In this document: positions 1 through 5,864 of the stretch, in pieces
Numbering within the stretch: position 1 is the first letter of the stretch
Layout: each line of letters begins with the position of its first letter
Assembly (NCBI GenBank): GCA_937901335.1
Contig: CALCHC010000008.1
Location: 1 to 6,139, forward strand
Direction: 5' to 3'
From: an uncultured Phascolarctobacterium sp.
GTDB lineage: Bacteria > Bacillota > Negativicutes > Acidaminococcales > Acidaminococcaceae
DNA: 6,139 bases
Program-made: the position numbers and the translations under genes
The notes under the pieces: generated by a model
What the model saw: only the letters and a program-made list of their open reading frames with translations
What the model was told of the DNA's origin: nothing
The model's database searches: none

Positions 1-107
1 ACGGCTTGATGGCAATCCCCAACTTGATTGCACTTCTTGCTTTGACCGGTGTTGTTGTATCTGAAACCAAAGCTTACATGAAACATTTGGAAGAAAACAA
101 AAAATAA
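1..107 (+). CDS. C-terminal end of probable AGCS-family sodium:alanine/glycine symporter (5' truncated by window)
   Basis: Reading frame 3 is open from the window edge to a TAA at 105-107 and gives 34 residues, including GLMAIPNLIALLALTGVVV followed by a charged tail ending HLEENKK. The run NGLMAIPNLIALL..GVVV is typical of the last transmembrane helix of AGCS-family (alanine or glycine:cation) symporters, which import small amino acids with sodium across the inner membrane. Only this last helix and the cytoplasmic tail are visible, so substrate and full length cannot be judged. The gene ends just before a hairpin terminator at 130-164 and is convergent with the next gene. The family call is by recognition of the motif and could be wrong for another multi-helix transporter. 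Confidence 0.65.
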   Translation, partial: GLMAIPNLIALLALTGVVVSETKAYMKHLEENKK

Positions 108-129
108 AAGTATCTTGTAAAAAATTAAA

Positions 130-164
130 GGCTACACTCAAAAGAGTGGAGCCTTATTTGTTTT
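130..164. terminator. Intrinsic terminator between convergent genes, likely bidirectional
   Basis: GGCTACACTC (130-139) and GAGTGGAGCC (144-153) form a 10-bp stem with one mismatch and an AAAA loop. On the plus strand it is followed by TTATTTGTTTT (154-164). On the minus strand the same stem is followed by TTTAATTTTTT. It can therefore end both the symporter transcript and the convergent gene at 168-800, whose stop codon lies 4 bp away. Confidence 0.85.
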
Positions 165-167
165 GAA

Positions 168-800
168 CTATTCGTAAAAACTGCTATCAATTAGATGTTT
201 TATATTTAATGGGATAGAAGTGGCGTTTTCTCTAACCAAAAGAGTAGTATAAATTCGTTTAGATGCATCTTTTTCAAAAATAAAAGAAACATTGCAGTTT
301 AGATTATCGGTATTATATTTAGGAGCATTATCATTGGAACGCAATGTTCTAGGTATAAAAGTTTCATTGACAATTTTATTCTTTTTATCTATATATTCTG
401 TTAAACCTAAAGTGAAGTTAAAGTTGGTTAGTCCGTAACGGTAAACTAAGGTTAGAGTTTTCAGGTTATTAATTATATATATTTGTTTTGTTGTTAGTTC
501 AGGTAGTTGGATGAGGTTTGGAAGTTTGTTTTTAGCAATATCAAAAGGATGTTCTTTATCAAAATAGAATTGGTTATTTTGTAATATCCCTTTACGTGCC
601 TTTTCATAAAAGTCTTTCGCTGTAAGTTTTGTGTTAACGCCTGTAAGGTGTAGAAATTTATCAGTTAAAAACAGTATTTCAAAGTAGTAATTTGGAGTAA
701 CATACAAAAACTTTTTACCTGCTAATTTGTGACTATATATGTTGGCAGCCTCAATGATTTGTTTTCTTATTAATTCTTTCTTGTGAACTTTTGTAGCCAT
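168..800 (-). CDS. PBECR4-domain-like protein (predicted BECR-fold nuclease), 210 aa
   Basis: The product is a soluble 210-residue protein with no signal peptide or membrane segment. The segment FLHLTGV (residues 49-55), then DFYEKARKGIL (63-73), a histidine in KEHPFD (H84) and KLPNLIQL (92-99) recall the PBECR4 domain, a computationally defined member of the barnase/EndoU/colicin E5/RelE-like nuclease superfamily found near phage and conflict genes. The match is from memory of the motif layout, so RNase or toxin activity is inference. The ATG at 800 is preferred over an in-frame ATG 39 bases upstream because GGAGAG lies 5 nt before it, and because the longer start would fall inside the terminator hairpin at 825-857. 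The gene has no obvious promoter of its own between that terminator and the start, so it probably depends on read-through of the upstream leader RNA. It is convergent with the symporter gene. Confidence 0.6.
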   Translation of the reverse strand: MATKVHKKELIRKQIIEAANIYSHKLAGKKFLYVTPNYYFEILFLTDKFLHLTGVNTKLTAKDFYEKARKGILQNNQFYFDKEHPFDIAKNKLPNLIQLPELTTKQIYIINNLKTLTLVYRYGLTNFNFTLGLTEYIDKKNKIVNETFIPRTLRSNDNAPKYNTDNLNCNVSFIFEKDASKRIYTTLLVRENATSIPLNIKHLIDSSFYE

Positions 801-805
801 AATAT

Positions 806-811
806 CTCTCC
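806..811 (-). promoter_or_regulatory. Shine-Dalgarno deciding the start of the PBECR4-like gene
   Basis: The minus strand reads GGAGAG, then ATATT, then ATG at 800-798. The 5-nt spacing is near ideal and selects this ATG over the earlier in-frame ATG at 839, which has no such site. Confidence 0.8.
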
Positions 812-824
812 GTGATAGAGTAAT

Positions 825-857
825 AAAAAAGAGCAGCAAGAATACTTCTTACTGCTC
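825..857 (-). terminator. Strong intrinsic terminator of the leader/ncRNA, just before the PBECR4-like gene
   Basis: On the minus strand GAGCAGTAAGAA (857-846) pairs with TTCTTGCTGCTC (842-831). This makes a 12-bp stem with one G-U pair and a 3-nt loop, followed by TTTTTT (830-825). It ends the RNA that starts near 1081. It stands 13 nt upstream of the Shine-Dalgarno of the 168-800 gene, the position expected for a transcription attenuator. Confidence 0.88.
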
Positions 858-1081
858 AATGAAGTCAAAAGGTGAGAGTTTTCTGCTGGTTGTCAGCCGC
901 GGTATCCATTAGAAATACCTATGTGGACATGAATATCATTAAGTCCTTCATGTGGACTACAACTTATCCTGTTGCAAGGCGAGACACTTTTTAAAAGCAT
1001 CAATAGCTATGGAAGATTAACCTGTTCCATATACAGCACAACTTTTTACGGTGCTCTCAACACCGGGACCTCTCAGTACCT
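825..1081 (-). ncRNA. Unassigned structured RNA, free ncRNA or cis-regulatory leader
   Basis: A minus-strand transcript of about 250 nt is bracketed by a promoter (1088-1116) and an intrinsic terminator (825-857). Its ends can pair through UGAGAG (1075-1070) with CUCUCA (878-873), plus GG/CC further out. Inside this closing helix lie simple hairpins at 1065-1049 (CGGUG/CACCG), 1031-1008 (UAUGGAA/UUCCAUA), 976-958 (UGCAAC/GUUGUA with one G-U), 953-927 (ACAUGAA/UUCAUGU), 919-901 (GGUAU/AUACC) and 897-885 (GCUG/CAGC). No protein frame explains the segment. A multibranched RNA with a terminator fits either an independent ncRNA (6S or raiA-type RNAs should be tested) or a riboswitch-like leader of the PBECR4-like gene downstream. 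I do not see the conserved cores of T-box, TPP, SAM, lysine or cobalamin elements. Transcript ends are predicted, and hairpin choice is by eye. Confidence 0.6.
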
Positions 1082-1087
1082 AGGTAT

Positions 1088-1116
1088 ATTATAGATAGTT
1101 TGATTTATGAAATCAA
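1088..1116 (-). promoter_or_regulatory. Sigma70-type promoter of the structured RNA
   Basis: The minus strand has TTGATT (1116-1111), exactly 17 nt, then a perfect TATAAT (1093-1088). The predicted transcription start is near 1081-1080 (A or G), directly at the 5' side of the closing helix of the structured RNA, which supports both calls. Confidence 0.72.
1100..1116. repeat. Short inverted repeat over the -35 box, possible operator
   Basis: TTGATTT and AAATCAA are perfect inverted copies separated by ATG (1100-1106 and 1110-1116). The right arm contains the -35 hexamer of the minus-strand promoter, so a dimeric regulator bound here would block RNA polymerase. A 7-bp AT-rich dyad can also arise by chance. 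Confidence 0.35.
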
Positions 1117-1260
1117 GAAGGGTAAGTATATTTTCAAGGTTTAAATATAAGGGCTTCACTTTTGGACTACGCTTTTTGATTTATGGAGTTGTTTTTAAAG
1201 AGGATAACACAGGTCTGCGTCGAAAAATAAGTATTAAAGTATTAAGTTATTTTTAAATAT
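1117..1260. other. Intergenic AT-rich stretch, nothing recognised
   Basis: Between the promoter of the structured RNA and the tracrRNA terminator I find no Shine-Dalgarno-led gene, no strong hairpin and no repeat. A 49-codon frame crosses it but lacks a ribosome binding site (see rejected items). Confidence 0.6.
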
Positions 1261-1287
1261 AAAAAAGCCGTTGCAAAATGCAACGGC
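1261..1287 (-). terminator. Intrinsic terminator of the tracrRNA
   Basis: On the minus strand GCCGTTGC (1287-1280), a 5-nt loop ATTTT and GCAACGGC (1274-1267) form a perfect 8-bp stem followed by TTTTTT (1266-1261). The plus strand has no T-tract after the stem, so direction is clear. Confidence 0.95.
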
Positions 1288-1348
1288 GTTGATTTCAGAG
1301 AGCGGAATTATTCGGGATACCGCTATACCCTACGGCACATAAGGCCTT

Positions 1349-1385
1349 ATCTTAGAACTCTTGTTGGATATTGATAAACTTACAA
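1349..1385 (-). repeat. Proximal anti-repeat (functional tracr:crRNA pairing segment)
   Basis: The plus strand here is a degenerate copy of the array repeat in the same orientation. The 3' 23 positions differ only at two places, and the 5' end reads ATCTTAGAACTCT against GTTTTAGTACTCT. One extra T at 1361-1362 would give a single-base bulge, and repeat position 8 a U-U mismatch. The minus-strand RNA can therefore pair with nearly the full 36-nt crRNA repeat, including the GUUUUAG start, and leads straight into the nexus, so this is the segment most likely to form the working guide duplex. Confidence 0.9.
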
Positions 1386-1428
1386 GTTTGCAATAAGTGG
1401 TCTCTGTTGGATATTGATAAACCTACAC
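1386..1428 (-). repeat. Distal second anti-repeat, partial
   Basis: Directly abutting the proximal copy, 1402-1428 repeats CTCTGTTGGATATTGATAAA and the following CCTACAC with only two differences from the array repeat. The 5' side (GTTTGCAATAAGTGGT, 1386-1401) is disrupted, so the complement of GUUUUAG is lost. It lies inside the predicted tracrRNA transcript, 17 nt from its start. It could be a duplicated anti-repeat, a decayed array repeat, or a second pairing or processing site. Confidence 0.85.
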
Positions 1429-1452
1429 AACAATGACTCTAAGTTCAACCTC

Positions 1453-1481
1453 ATTCTAACATTAGGCTAAATACGTGTCAA
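1453..1481 (-). promoter_or_regulatory. Near-consensus promoter of the tracrRNA
   Basis: The minus strand carries a perfect TTGACA (1481-1476), 17 nt, then TAGAAT (1458-1453) preceded by TGT, an extended -10 motif. Start is expected near 1446-1445. It occupies the short gap before cas9, so tracrRNA and cas9 are divergent and their control regions must overlap. No comparably good plus-strand promoter for cas9 is visible; TTGATA (1414-1419) and TCTAAG (1438-1443) at 18 nt is only a weak candidate. Confidence 0.9.
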
Positions 1482-1490
1482 TAAATATTT

Positions 1491-1496
1491 GGAGGG
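1491..1496 (+). promoter_or_regulatory. Shine-Dalgarno of cas9
   Basis: GGAGGG lies 6 nt before the ATG at 1503 and fixes this start, which also places the RuvC-I aspartate at the usual residue 10. Confidence 0.9.
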
Positions 1497-1502
1497 AAGG
1501 CT

Positions 1503-4500
1503 ATGACTAGAAAATATGGTATCGGTTTAGATATTGGTATTGGTTCTGTTGGCTTCGCTGTAATTTCTAGAACAAATAGAGATGATGCACGCATTGAAGA
1601 CTTGGGTGTGAGACTTTTTGATTCTGGGGAAACTAACGACCACAAGGCACGAAAGAGTCAAGAACGCAGAGCACATCGTAGCGTTAGAAGATTAATTCGT
1701 CGTCGTACTCATCGTAAGGATAGAGCGAAGAAGTTCCTGCAAAAAATTAATTTGATTAGTTGTGATAGCTTGAAAGCTTGGCAAGAACAAAACGGTAATC
1801 AAAACATTTTCCAAGTTAGATTAAAAGGCTTGGATGCAAAGCTTACGCCTGAAGAAATTGCAGATTGCATCATTCACATTTGTAATCATCGTGGTTATCG
1901 TGAGTTTTACGAAGATGAAAATACTGATAATGAAGCAGGTGTAATTAAAGCGGCGTTGGCAGATTTTGAAGAACGTTTTCAAGCAGGAAATTATCGTAGT
2001 GTAGCAGATATGATACTACACGACAAAATTTTTAATGAGAAGAAACTTAATAACAAACTTAACGATGATAAAAAGTATTTCCCTGATTATCATAATCATA
2101 AAGAAAATGAAAGATACATTTTAATTAAGCGTTCCTATCAACAAAAAGAACTGCTTGATATTCTGAATAAACAGAAAGAATTTTATCCGCAGCTTACAGA
2201 ACATAATATAGACTTTTTATGCAATAAGATTGTTTTTGCACAAAGAGATTTTGAAACAGGTCCAGGTAATGAAGATGATAAAACTCGTAAGTTCATGGGC
2301 TTCTTGGACACGCTTGGCAAGTGTGTGTTTTACAAGGAAGAGAAGCGTGCGTTTAGAAGTACTGTAATTTCTGATGTTTATGCTTTAACTAACTGCTTAT
2401 CCCAATTTACCTATGTGGATGTAGAAACTGGCGAGATTGTTTTACCTAAAGAAGCTGCTTCTGCGATTGTGAATGAAGTGTTGGTGAAAGCAAGCGCTAC
2501 TGAAAAAGAAATCAAAGCAATTTTGAAACGCTTTGGTATTGAAATGATTAAGCCTGGCAAATTGGAAGTAAAAGCTCCTGATACGATTAAGACTTTAAAA
2601 ATTTTGAAAGCTACTTTGGAAGCAAGTGGTTACAGTTATGAAGAGCTCATTGCAGAAGACCAATTTGATTTAGAAAATCCGTCCAAACTTCAAAAGCTTT
2701 GCGTAATTCTTTCTGAAAACATTACTCCGAAACGTAGAGATGCTGCTTTAAAACGAGCAGGCTGGAATGAAAAATTGCGTAAGGAAATGAGTCGTAAGAA
2801 GTTTGGTGGTACTGCAAGTGTTTGCGAACGCTATATGCTTGAAGCTATTAACGCTTTCTTAGAGGGCGAAACTTATGGTAACTTCCAAGCAAGACGCTTA
2901 AAAGAACGTGATGCAAGCTCTGAAGAAACAACCAAGTATAAAATCTTGCCTGCATTGACTAAAAAAGACGATGAAGAAATTGTTGAAAACGTTGTAGTAT
3001 TTAAAGCTATTAATGAAACACGCAAGGTGCTTAATGCAATTATTCGCAAGTACGGTTCTCCGGAATATATCAACGTCGAAGTTGCTGACGAATTGGGGCG
3101 TAGTTTTAAAGAACGTGATAAGCTTACCAAGCTTAATCGTGAGAATGAAAAAGAACGCAAGAATATTGATAAAAAACTTGTAGAGTTAGGCTTGCGTAAA
3201 GATGGTGAGGTAAAACCTAAAGATATCTTGCGTTATAGATTGTGGAAAGCTCAGGGTGGAGTAGATTTATATACTGGCGTTCCTATTGAGGAAAACGAAG
3301 TACTGAGTGAAGTTTACGAAGTTGATCATATTGTACCGTTTTCTTTGATTTTGGATGATACTGCCCAAAACAAAGCTTTAGTAAGCAGAATTGCTAACCA
3401 AGAAAAAAGACAAAGGGTGCCTCGTCAATATTTAGCAGACGACAAAGAATTTATGAAACGAGTAAATACTTTGTTTAGCAAAGGCAAGATATCTGCGAAG
3501 AAGTACAAATATTTGACTTTGGAAAGTATTTATACTGCTGAAGCAAAAGTGTTGCTTGAAGAATGGAAGTCTCGCAATATTAATGACACTAGATATATTA
3601 CTCGCTACATTGTTAATTATTTAACTAGTAACCTTTTGTTTGATAGCGAAAAGGCAAAAAATGTTTATGCTATCAAAGGTGCTATTACTTCAAAAATGCG
3701 TAAGTTGTGGCTCAATAGCAAATCATGGGGTGATGAAGAAAAAGACCGCGAAAATAATTTACATCATGCAGCTGATGCTATTGTAATTGCTAATTTGACA
3801 CCTGCATATGTAGAAATTGCTAGTGATAACTTGAAACTGCAAAACATTTACAAAGCGCACCATAAGCAAGAAAGTTTTGAATATACAACTTACTTAAATG
3901 GTGCTGTGAAGAAAATGGCTAAGTACTATGGTTTTAGTGAATCGTATAGTAGGAGATTATTGGAATCAAAAGAAAGAATACCATCTTTGGTAAGTAATCT
4001 TAGAACAGAAGTAGATAAACGTTTGGTGGATAATAGTTTGGAGATTTTTCAAGATATTACACCTGAACGTTTTATGAAGAATGTAAAAGACTACTACCGT
4101 GATGACCAAGCCTTTGCTGAAAGCTTGTCTATGCCTTTAGTGTCTTACAAGCAAAATAAAAAATTCCAAGGTCAAATTACGGACGACAATCCTATTGCGA
4201 AGAATAAACGCAAAGAAACTTCCGTTGCTAAAATTGATACCCTTGGTAATGAAAACATTTTGAGTGCCAATAAGTACTATTGCATTGAAATCTACAAAGA
4301 TAATCAAAACAAAACTGCTTTACGTGGTATTCGTTATGTTGATTTGGTAAAACGCAATAAGAAATTATATTTGGCTACTCCTTATCCAGCAGGTTATCAA
4401 GAACACGTTATGTATCTTTTTGCAAATGATTACGTAAGGATTTATGATAACAGAAATCGTTTGAAGTTTGAGGGATATTACAGAGGTGTTGAAGCTATAA

Positions 4501-4664
4501 CAAGAAAGAAATTCCAAATGAGATTTGCCAATGCAAATAAAAATATTATTGTTTCAATAATTAAAACTGATGAAGTAAAAAAATGCAATGTTGATATTCT
4601 TGGTAATTTGGGTGGTGAGGTGAAATGTTCAGAACCCTTTATGTTACTACAGGGGAACGATTAA
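1503..4664 (+). CDS. cas9: Cas9, compact type II-C RNA-guided DNA endonuclease, 1053 aa
   Basis: This effector cuts both strands of DNA matched by the guide next to a PAM. RuvC-I is at the N terminus (GIGLDIGIGSVGFAV, catalytic D10). The arginine-rich bridge helix follows (KSQERRAHRSVRRLIRRR, residues 51-68), then a REC lobe to about residue 495. RuvC-II has E526 in INVEVADE. HNH has EVDHIVPFS with D608 and H609, and N632 aligned to S. pyogenes N863. RuvC-III has HHAADAIVIAN with H755 and D758. The C-terminal region (about 870-1053) holds the WED and PAM-interacting parts and ends in a VDILGNLGGEVK segment common in small Cas9s. All catalytic residues are present, so it should be active. The length is typical of II-C and equals that of S. 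aureus Cas9. It heads the cas9-cas1-cas2 operon. PAM specificity cannot be read from sequence. Confidence 0.98.
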   Translation: MTRKYGIGLDIGIGSVGFAVISRTNRDDARIEDLGVRLFDSGETNDHKARKSQERRAHRSVRRLIRRRTHRKDRAKKFLQKINLISCDSLKAWQEQNGNQNIFQVRLKGLDAKLTPEEIADCIIHICNHRGYREFYEDENTDNEAGVIKAALADFEERFQAGNYRSVADMILHDKIFNEKKLNNKLNDDKKYFPDYHNHKENERYILIKRSYQQKELLDILNKQKEFYPQLTEHNIDFLCNKIVFAQRDFETGPGNEDDKTRKFMGFLDTLGKCVFYKEEKRAFRSTVISDVYALTNCLSQFTYVDVETGEIVLPKEAASAIVNEVLVKASATEKEIKAILKRFGIEMIKPGKLEVKAPDTIKTLKILKATLEASGYSYEELIAEDQFDLENPSKLQKLCVILSENITPKRRDAALKRAGWNEKLRKEMSRKKFGGTASVCERYMLEAINAFLEGETYGNFQARRLKERDASSEETTKYKILPALTKKDDEEIVENVVVFKAINETRKVLNAIIRKYGSPEYINVEVADELGRSFKERDKLTKLNRENEKERKNIDKKLVELGLRKDGEVKPKDILRYRLWKAQGGVDLYTGVPIEENEVLSEVYEVDHIVPFSLILDDTAQNKALVSRIANQEKRQRVPRQYLADDKEFMKRVNTLFSKGKISAKKYKYLTLESIYTAEAKVLLEEWKSRNINDTRYITRYIVNYLTSNLLFDSEKAKNVYAIKGAITSKMRKLWLNSKSWGDEEKDRENNLHHAADAIVIANLTPAYVEIASDNLKLQNIYKAHHKQESFEYTTYLNGAVKKMAKYYGFSESYSRRLLESKERIPSLVSNLRTEVDKRLVDNSLEIFQDITPERFMKNVKDYYRDDQAFAESLSMPLVSYKQNKKFQGQITDDNPIAKNKRKETSVAKIDTLGNENILSANKYYCIEIYKDNQNKTALRGIRYVDLVKRNKKLYLATPYPAGYQEHVMYLFANDYVRIYDNRNRLKFEGYYRGVEAITRKKFQMRFANANKNIIVSIIKTDEVKKCNVDILGNLGGEVKCSEPFMLLQGND

Positions 4665-5509
4665 GCATTTCTGATAATTGGTTAGTTGTTGAAGTAAATG
4701 GTAAATCAAAAAGAGTACCTGTAGAAGACATACAGACATTGATTTTAGATAATATTCACGCTTGTTTATCTGTATATACATTACAATCATTAGCAAAGCA
4801 CGATGTCAATGTCGTAATTTGTGATGATAAGCATTTGCCGTGTTGTAGCGTGTTGGCTTTAAATCAGCACTATAGACCTTATGGTGTGTTGAAAAAGCAA
4901 ATGGCCTTAACACAGGAGTTTAAAGATTTGTTATGGCAAAAAATTGTAAAAGCAAAAATAGAAAATCAAAATAGTGTTTTAAAGCTACGGTGTGTGCAAC
5001 AAGAAGTTGTTGATAGAATGCAACAGTTGGCAAGTGAAGTACTACCTGGTGACATTGGGAATAGGGAAGGTATAGCTGCAAAAATGTTTTTTAGAAATTT
5101 TTATGGTTATAACTTCCTGCGATTTGAAGAAGATGTTATCAATGCTGCTTTGAATTTTGGGTATGCAATAATTCGTTCTGCTGTGGCTCGTTCTTTATGT
5201 GCTTATGGTTATAATTGTGCGTTAGGAATACATCACATAAATGAAAGCAATGCCTTTAATTTAGCAGATGATTTTATGGAACCGCTGCGTCCATTAGTGG
5301 ATTTATGGGCGTTTCTACATAATGACGAATTGGTTGATACTTTAACTAAGAGTAACAGAGTTGCTTTGGCAAACATAATAAATGACGAAGTCATTATTGC
5401 TGAAAAAAAGATGAAGATTTACAACGCTATAGATAAGTATGTTGCCAGTTTCACAACAGCAATAGATAATGCTGATAAAAATAAATTGTTATTACCATAT
5501 TTGGAGTAA
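4625..5509 (+). CDS. cas1: Cas1, CRISPR integrase, 294 aa
   Basis: Cas1 forms the integrase with Cas2 that inserts new spacers at the first repeat. The N-terminal beta domain starts MFRTLYVTTGERLSISDNWL, as in other type II Cas1 proteins. The helical catalytic domain has E148 in NREGIAAKMFF, H204 in LGIHHINESN and E219 in DDFMEPLRPLVD, matching the E149/H205/E220 triad of S. pyogenes Cas1. Length is normal for the family. The ATG lies inside cas9 and the genes overlap by 40 nt in different frames. GAGGTG (4617-4622) just before it, and the intact N-terminal strand, support this start. The overlap suggests translational coupling in one operon. Confidence 0.97.
   Translation: MFRTLYVTTGERLSISDNWLVVEVNGKSKRVPVEDIQTLILDNIHACLSVYTLQSLAKHDVNVVICDDKHLPCCSVLALNQHYRPYGVLKKQMALTQEFKDLLWQKIVKAKIENQNSVLKLRCVQQEVVDRMQQLASEVLPGDIGNREGIAAKMFFRNFYGYNFLRFEEDVINAALNFGYAIIRSAVARSLCAYGYNCALGIHHINESNAFNLADDFMEPLRPLVDLWAFLHNDELVDTLTKSNRVALANIINDEVIIAEKKMKIYNAIDKYVASFTTAIDNADKNKLLLPYLE
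5503..5506 (+). promoter_or_regulatory. Shine-Dalgarno deciding the GTG start of cas2
   Basis: GGAG at the end of cas1 is 6 nt before GTG (5513-5515). The alternative ATG at 5528 has no such site. Confidence 0.75.
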
Positions 5510-5512
5510 AGA

Positions 5513-5836
5513 GTGGTAAATAGATTTATGAGAGTGCTTGTTATGTTTGACTTACCAACTGCGACAGCTCAAGACAAAAGGCATTATGCTCATTTTAGAA
5601 AAGGTCTTATCAATATAGGATTTGAAATGTTGCAGTTTTCTATTTATAGCAGAATAACTAGAAATTATGACGATGCTAAGAAGTATGTGAACAAGGTGAG
5701 AGAAATTTTACCGCCTGTTGGTTCTGTAAGGGTACTTCAAGTGACGGAAAAGCAGTATGCTTCGATGATTGTAATGTTGGGGGATAAGACTCCGACAGAA
5801 AATTTATTGCATACACAGGATTTACTTGAATTATAG
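5513..5836 (+). CDS. cas2: Cas2, CRISPR adaptation protein, 107 aa
   Basis: Cas2 dimerises and bridges two Cas1 dimers in the spacer-integration complex. The first ferredoxin-like strand reads MRVLVMFDLPT with the conserved D13 (counted from the GTG), followed by FRKGLINIGFEMLQFSIYSRI, the type II Cas2 signature. The size is usual. It begins at GTG three bases after the cas1 stop, supported by GGAG in the cas1 end. An internal ATG five codons later would also keep the domain. With no csn2 or cas4 between it and the array, the adaptation set is the minimal one of type II-C. Confidence 0.96.
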   Translation: MVNRFMRVLVMFDLPTATAQDKRHYAHFRKGLINIGFEMLQFSIYSRITRNYDDAKKYVNKVREILPPVGSVRVLQVTEKQYASMIVMLGDKTPTENLLHTQDLLEL

Positions 5837-5855
5837 GTTTATATTGCAGTAAAAT
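5826..5855 (+). promoter_or_regulatory. Candidate leader promoter of the CRISPR array
   Basis: TTGAAT (5826-5831, overlapping the end of cas2), 18 nt, then TAAAAT (5850-5855) predicts a start near 5861-5863, two to four bases before the first repeat. It is the only promoter-like pair in the 28-bp gap and would transcribe the crRNA strand. Co-transcription from the cas operon or promoters inside repeats are alternatives. Confidence 0.45.
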
Positions 5856-5864
5856 GAATTTAAG

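Larger units (their letters stand above)
1261..1446 (-). ncRNA. tracrRNA: tracrRNA of the type II-C system, primary transcript with two tandem anti-repeats
   Basis: This minus-strand RNA pairs with the crRNA repeat, is presumably cut with it by RNase III, and forms the Cas9-binding scaffold. In transcript order it has a 17-nt 5' lead (1446-1429), a distal anti-repeat (1428-1386) and a proximal anti-repeat (1385-1349). Next comes AUAAGGCCUUAUGUGCCGUA (1350-1331), whose GGC/GCC pairing gives a nexus-like hairpin resembling the AUAAGGC...UGCCG block of Neisseria Cas9 tracrRNA. A hairpin AGCGG/CCGCU follows (1324-1301), then a perfect terminator (1287-1261). The start is set by the promoter at 1453-1481. 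Length is about 185 nt unprocessed and about 125 nt or less from the proximal anti-repeat. It is divergent from cas9 and opposite in strand to the array transcript. Exact ends are predicted. Confidence 0.92.

Noticed and set aside
168..839. Longer start (ATG at 839) for the PBECR4-like gene
   Set aside because: It would begin inside the terminator hairpin and has no Shine-Dalgarno; the ATG at 800 has GGAGAG at 5 nt.
881..919. T-box-like string on the minus strand (UGGAUACCGCGG)
   Set aside because: It has one base too many against the UGGNACCGCG core, it is not part of the terminator/antiterminator arms, and no specifier stem I is evident.
1063..1080. CUGAGAG near the 5' end of the minus-strand RNA, recalling the TPP riboswitch CUGAGA
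   Set aside because: The second conserved TPP block (ACCUGAU..GGNUAAUACC) is absent.
1107..1256. 49-codon plus-strand frame giving a basic peptide (MKSRRVSIFSRF...)
   Set aside because: There is no Shine-Dalgarno, its ATG is the centre of the palindrome at the -35 box, and no promoter is visible. A small gene cannot be excluded but is not supported.
2873..3160. Open frame of 95 codons on the minus strand inside cas9
   Set aside because: It is a low-complexity, serine- and leucine-rich antisense shadow of the RuvC-II region, with no ribosome binding site and no recognisable domain.
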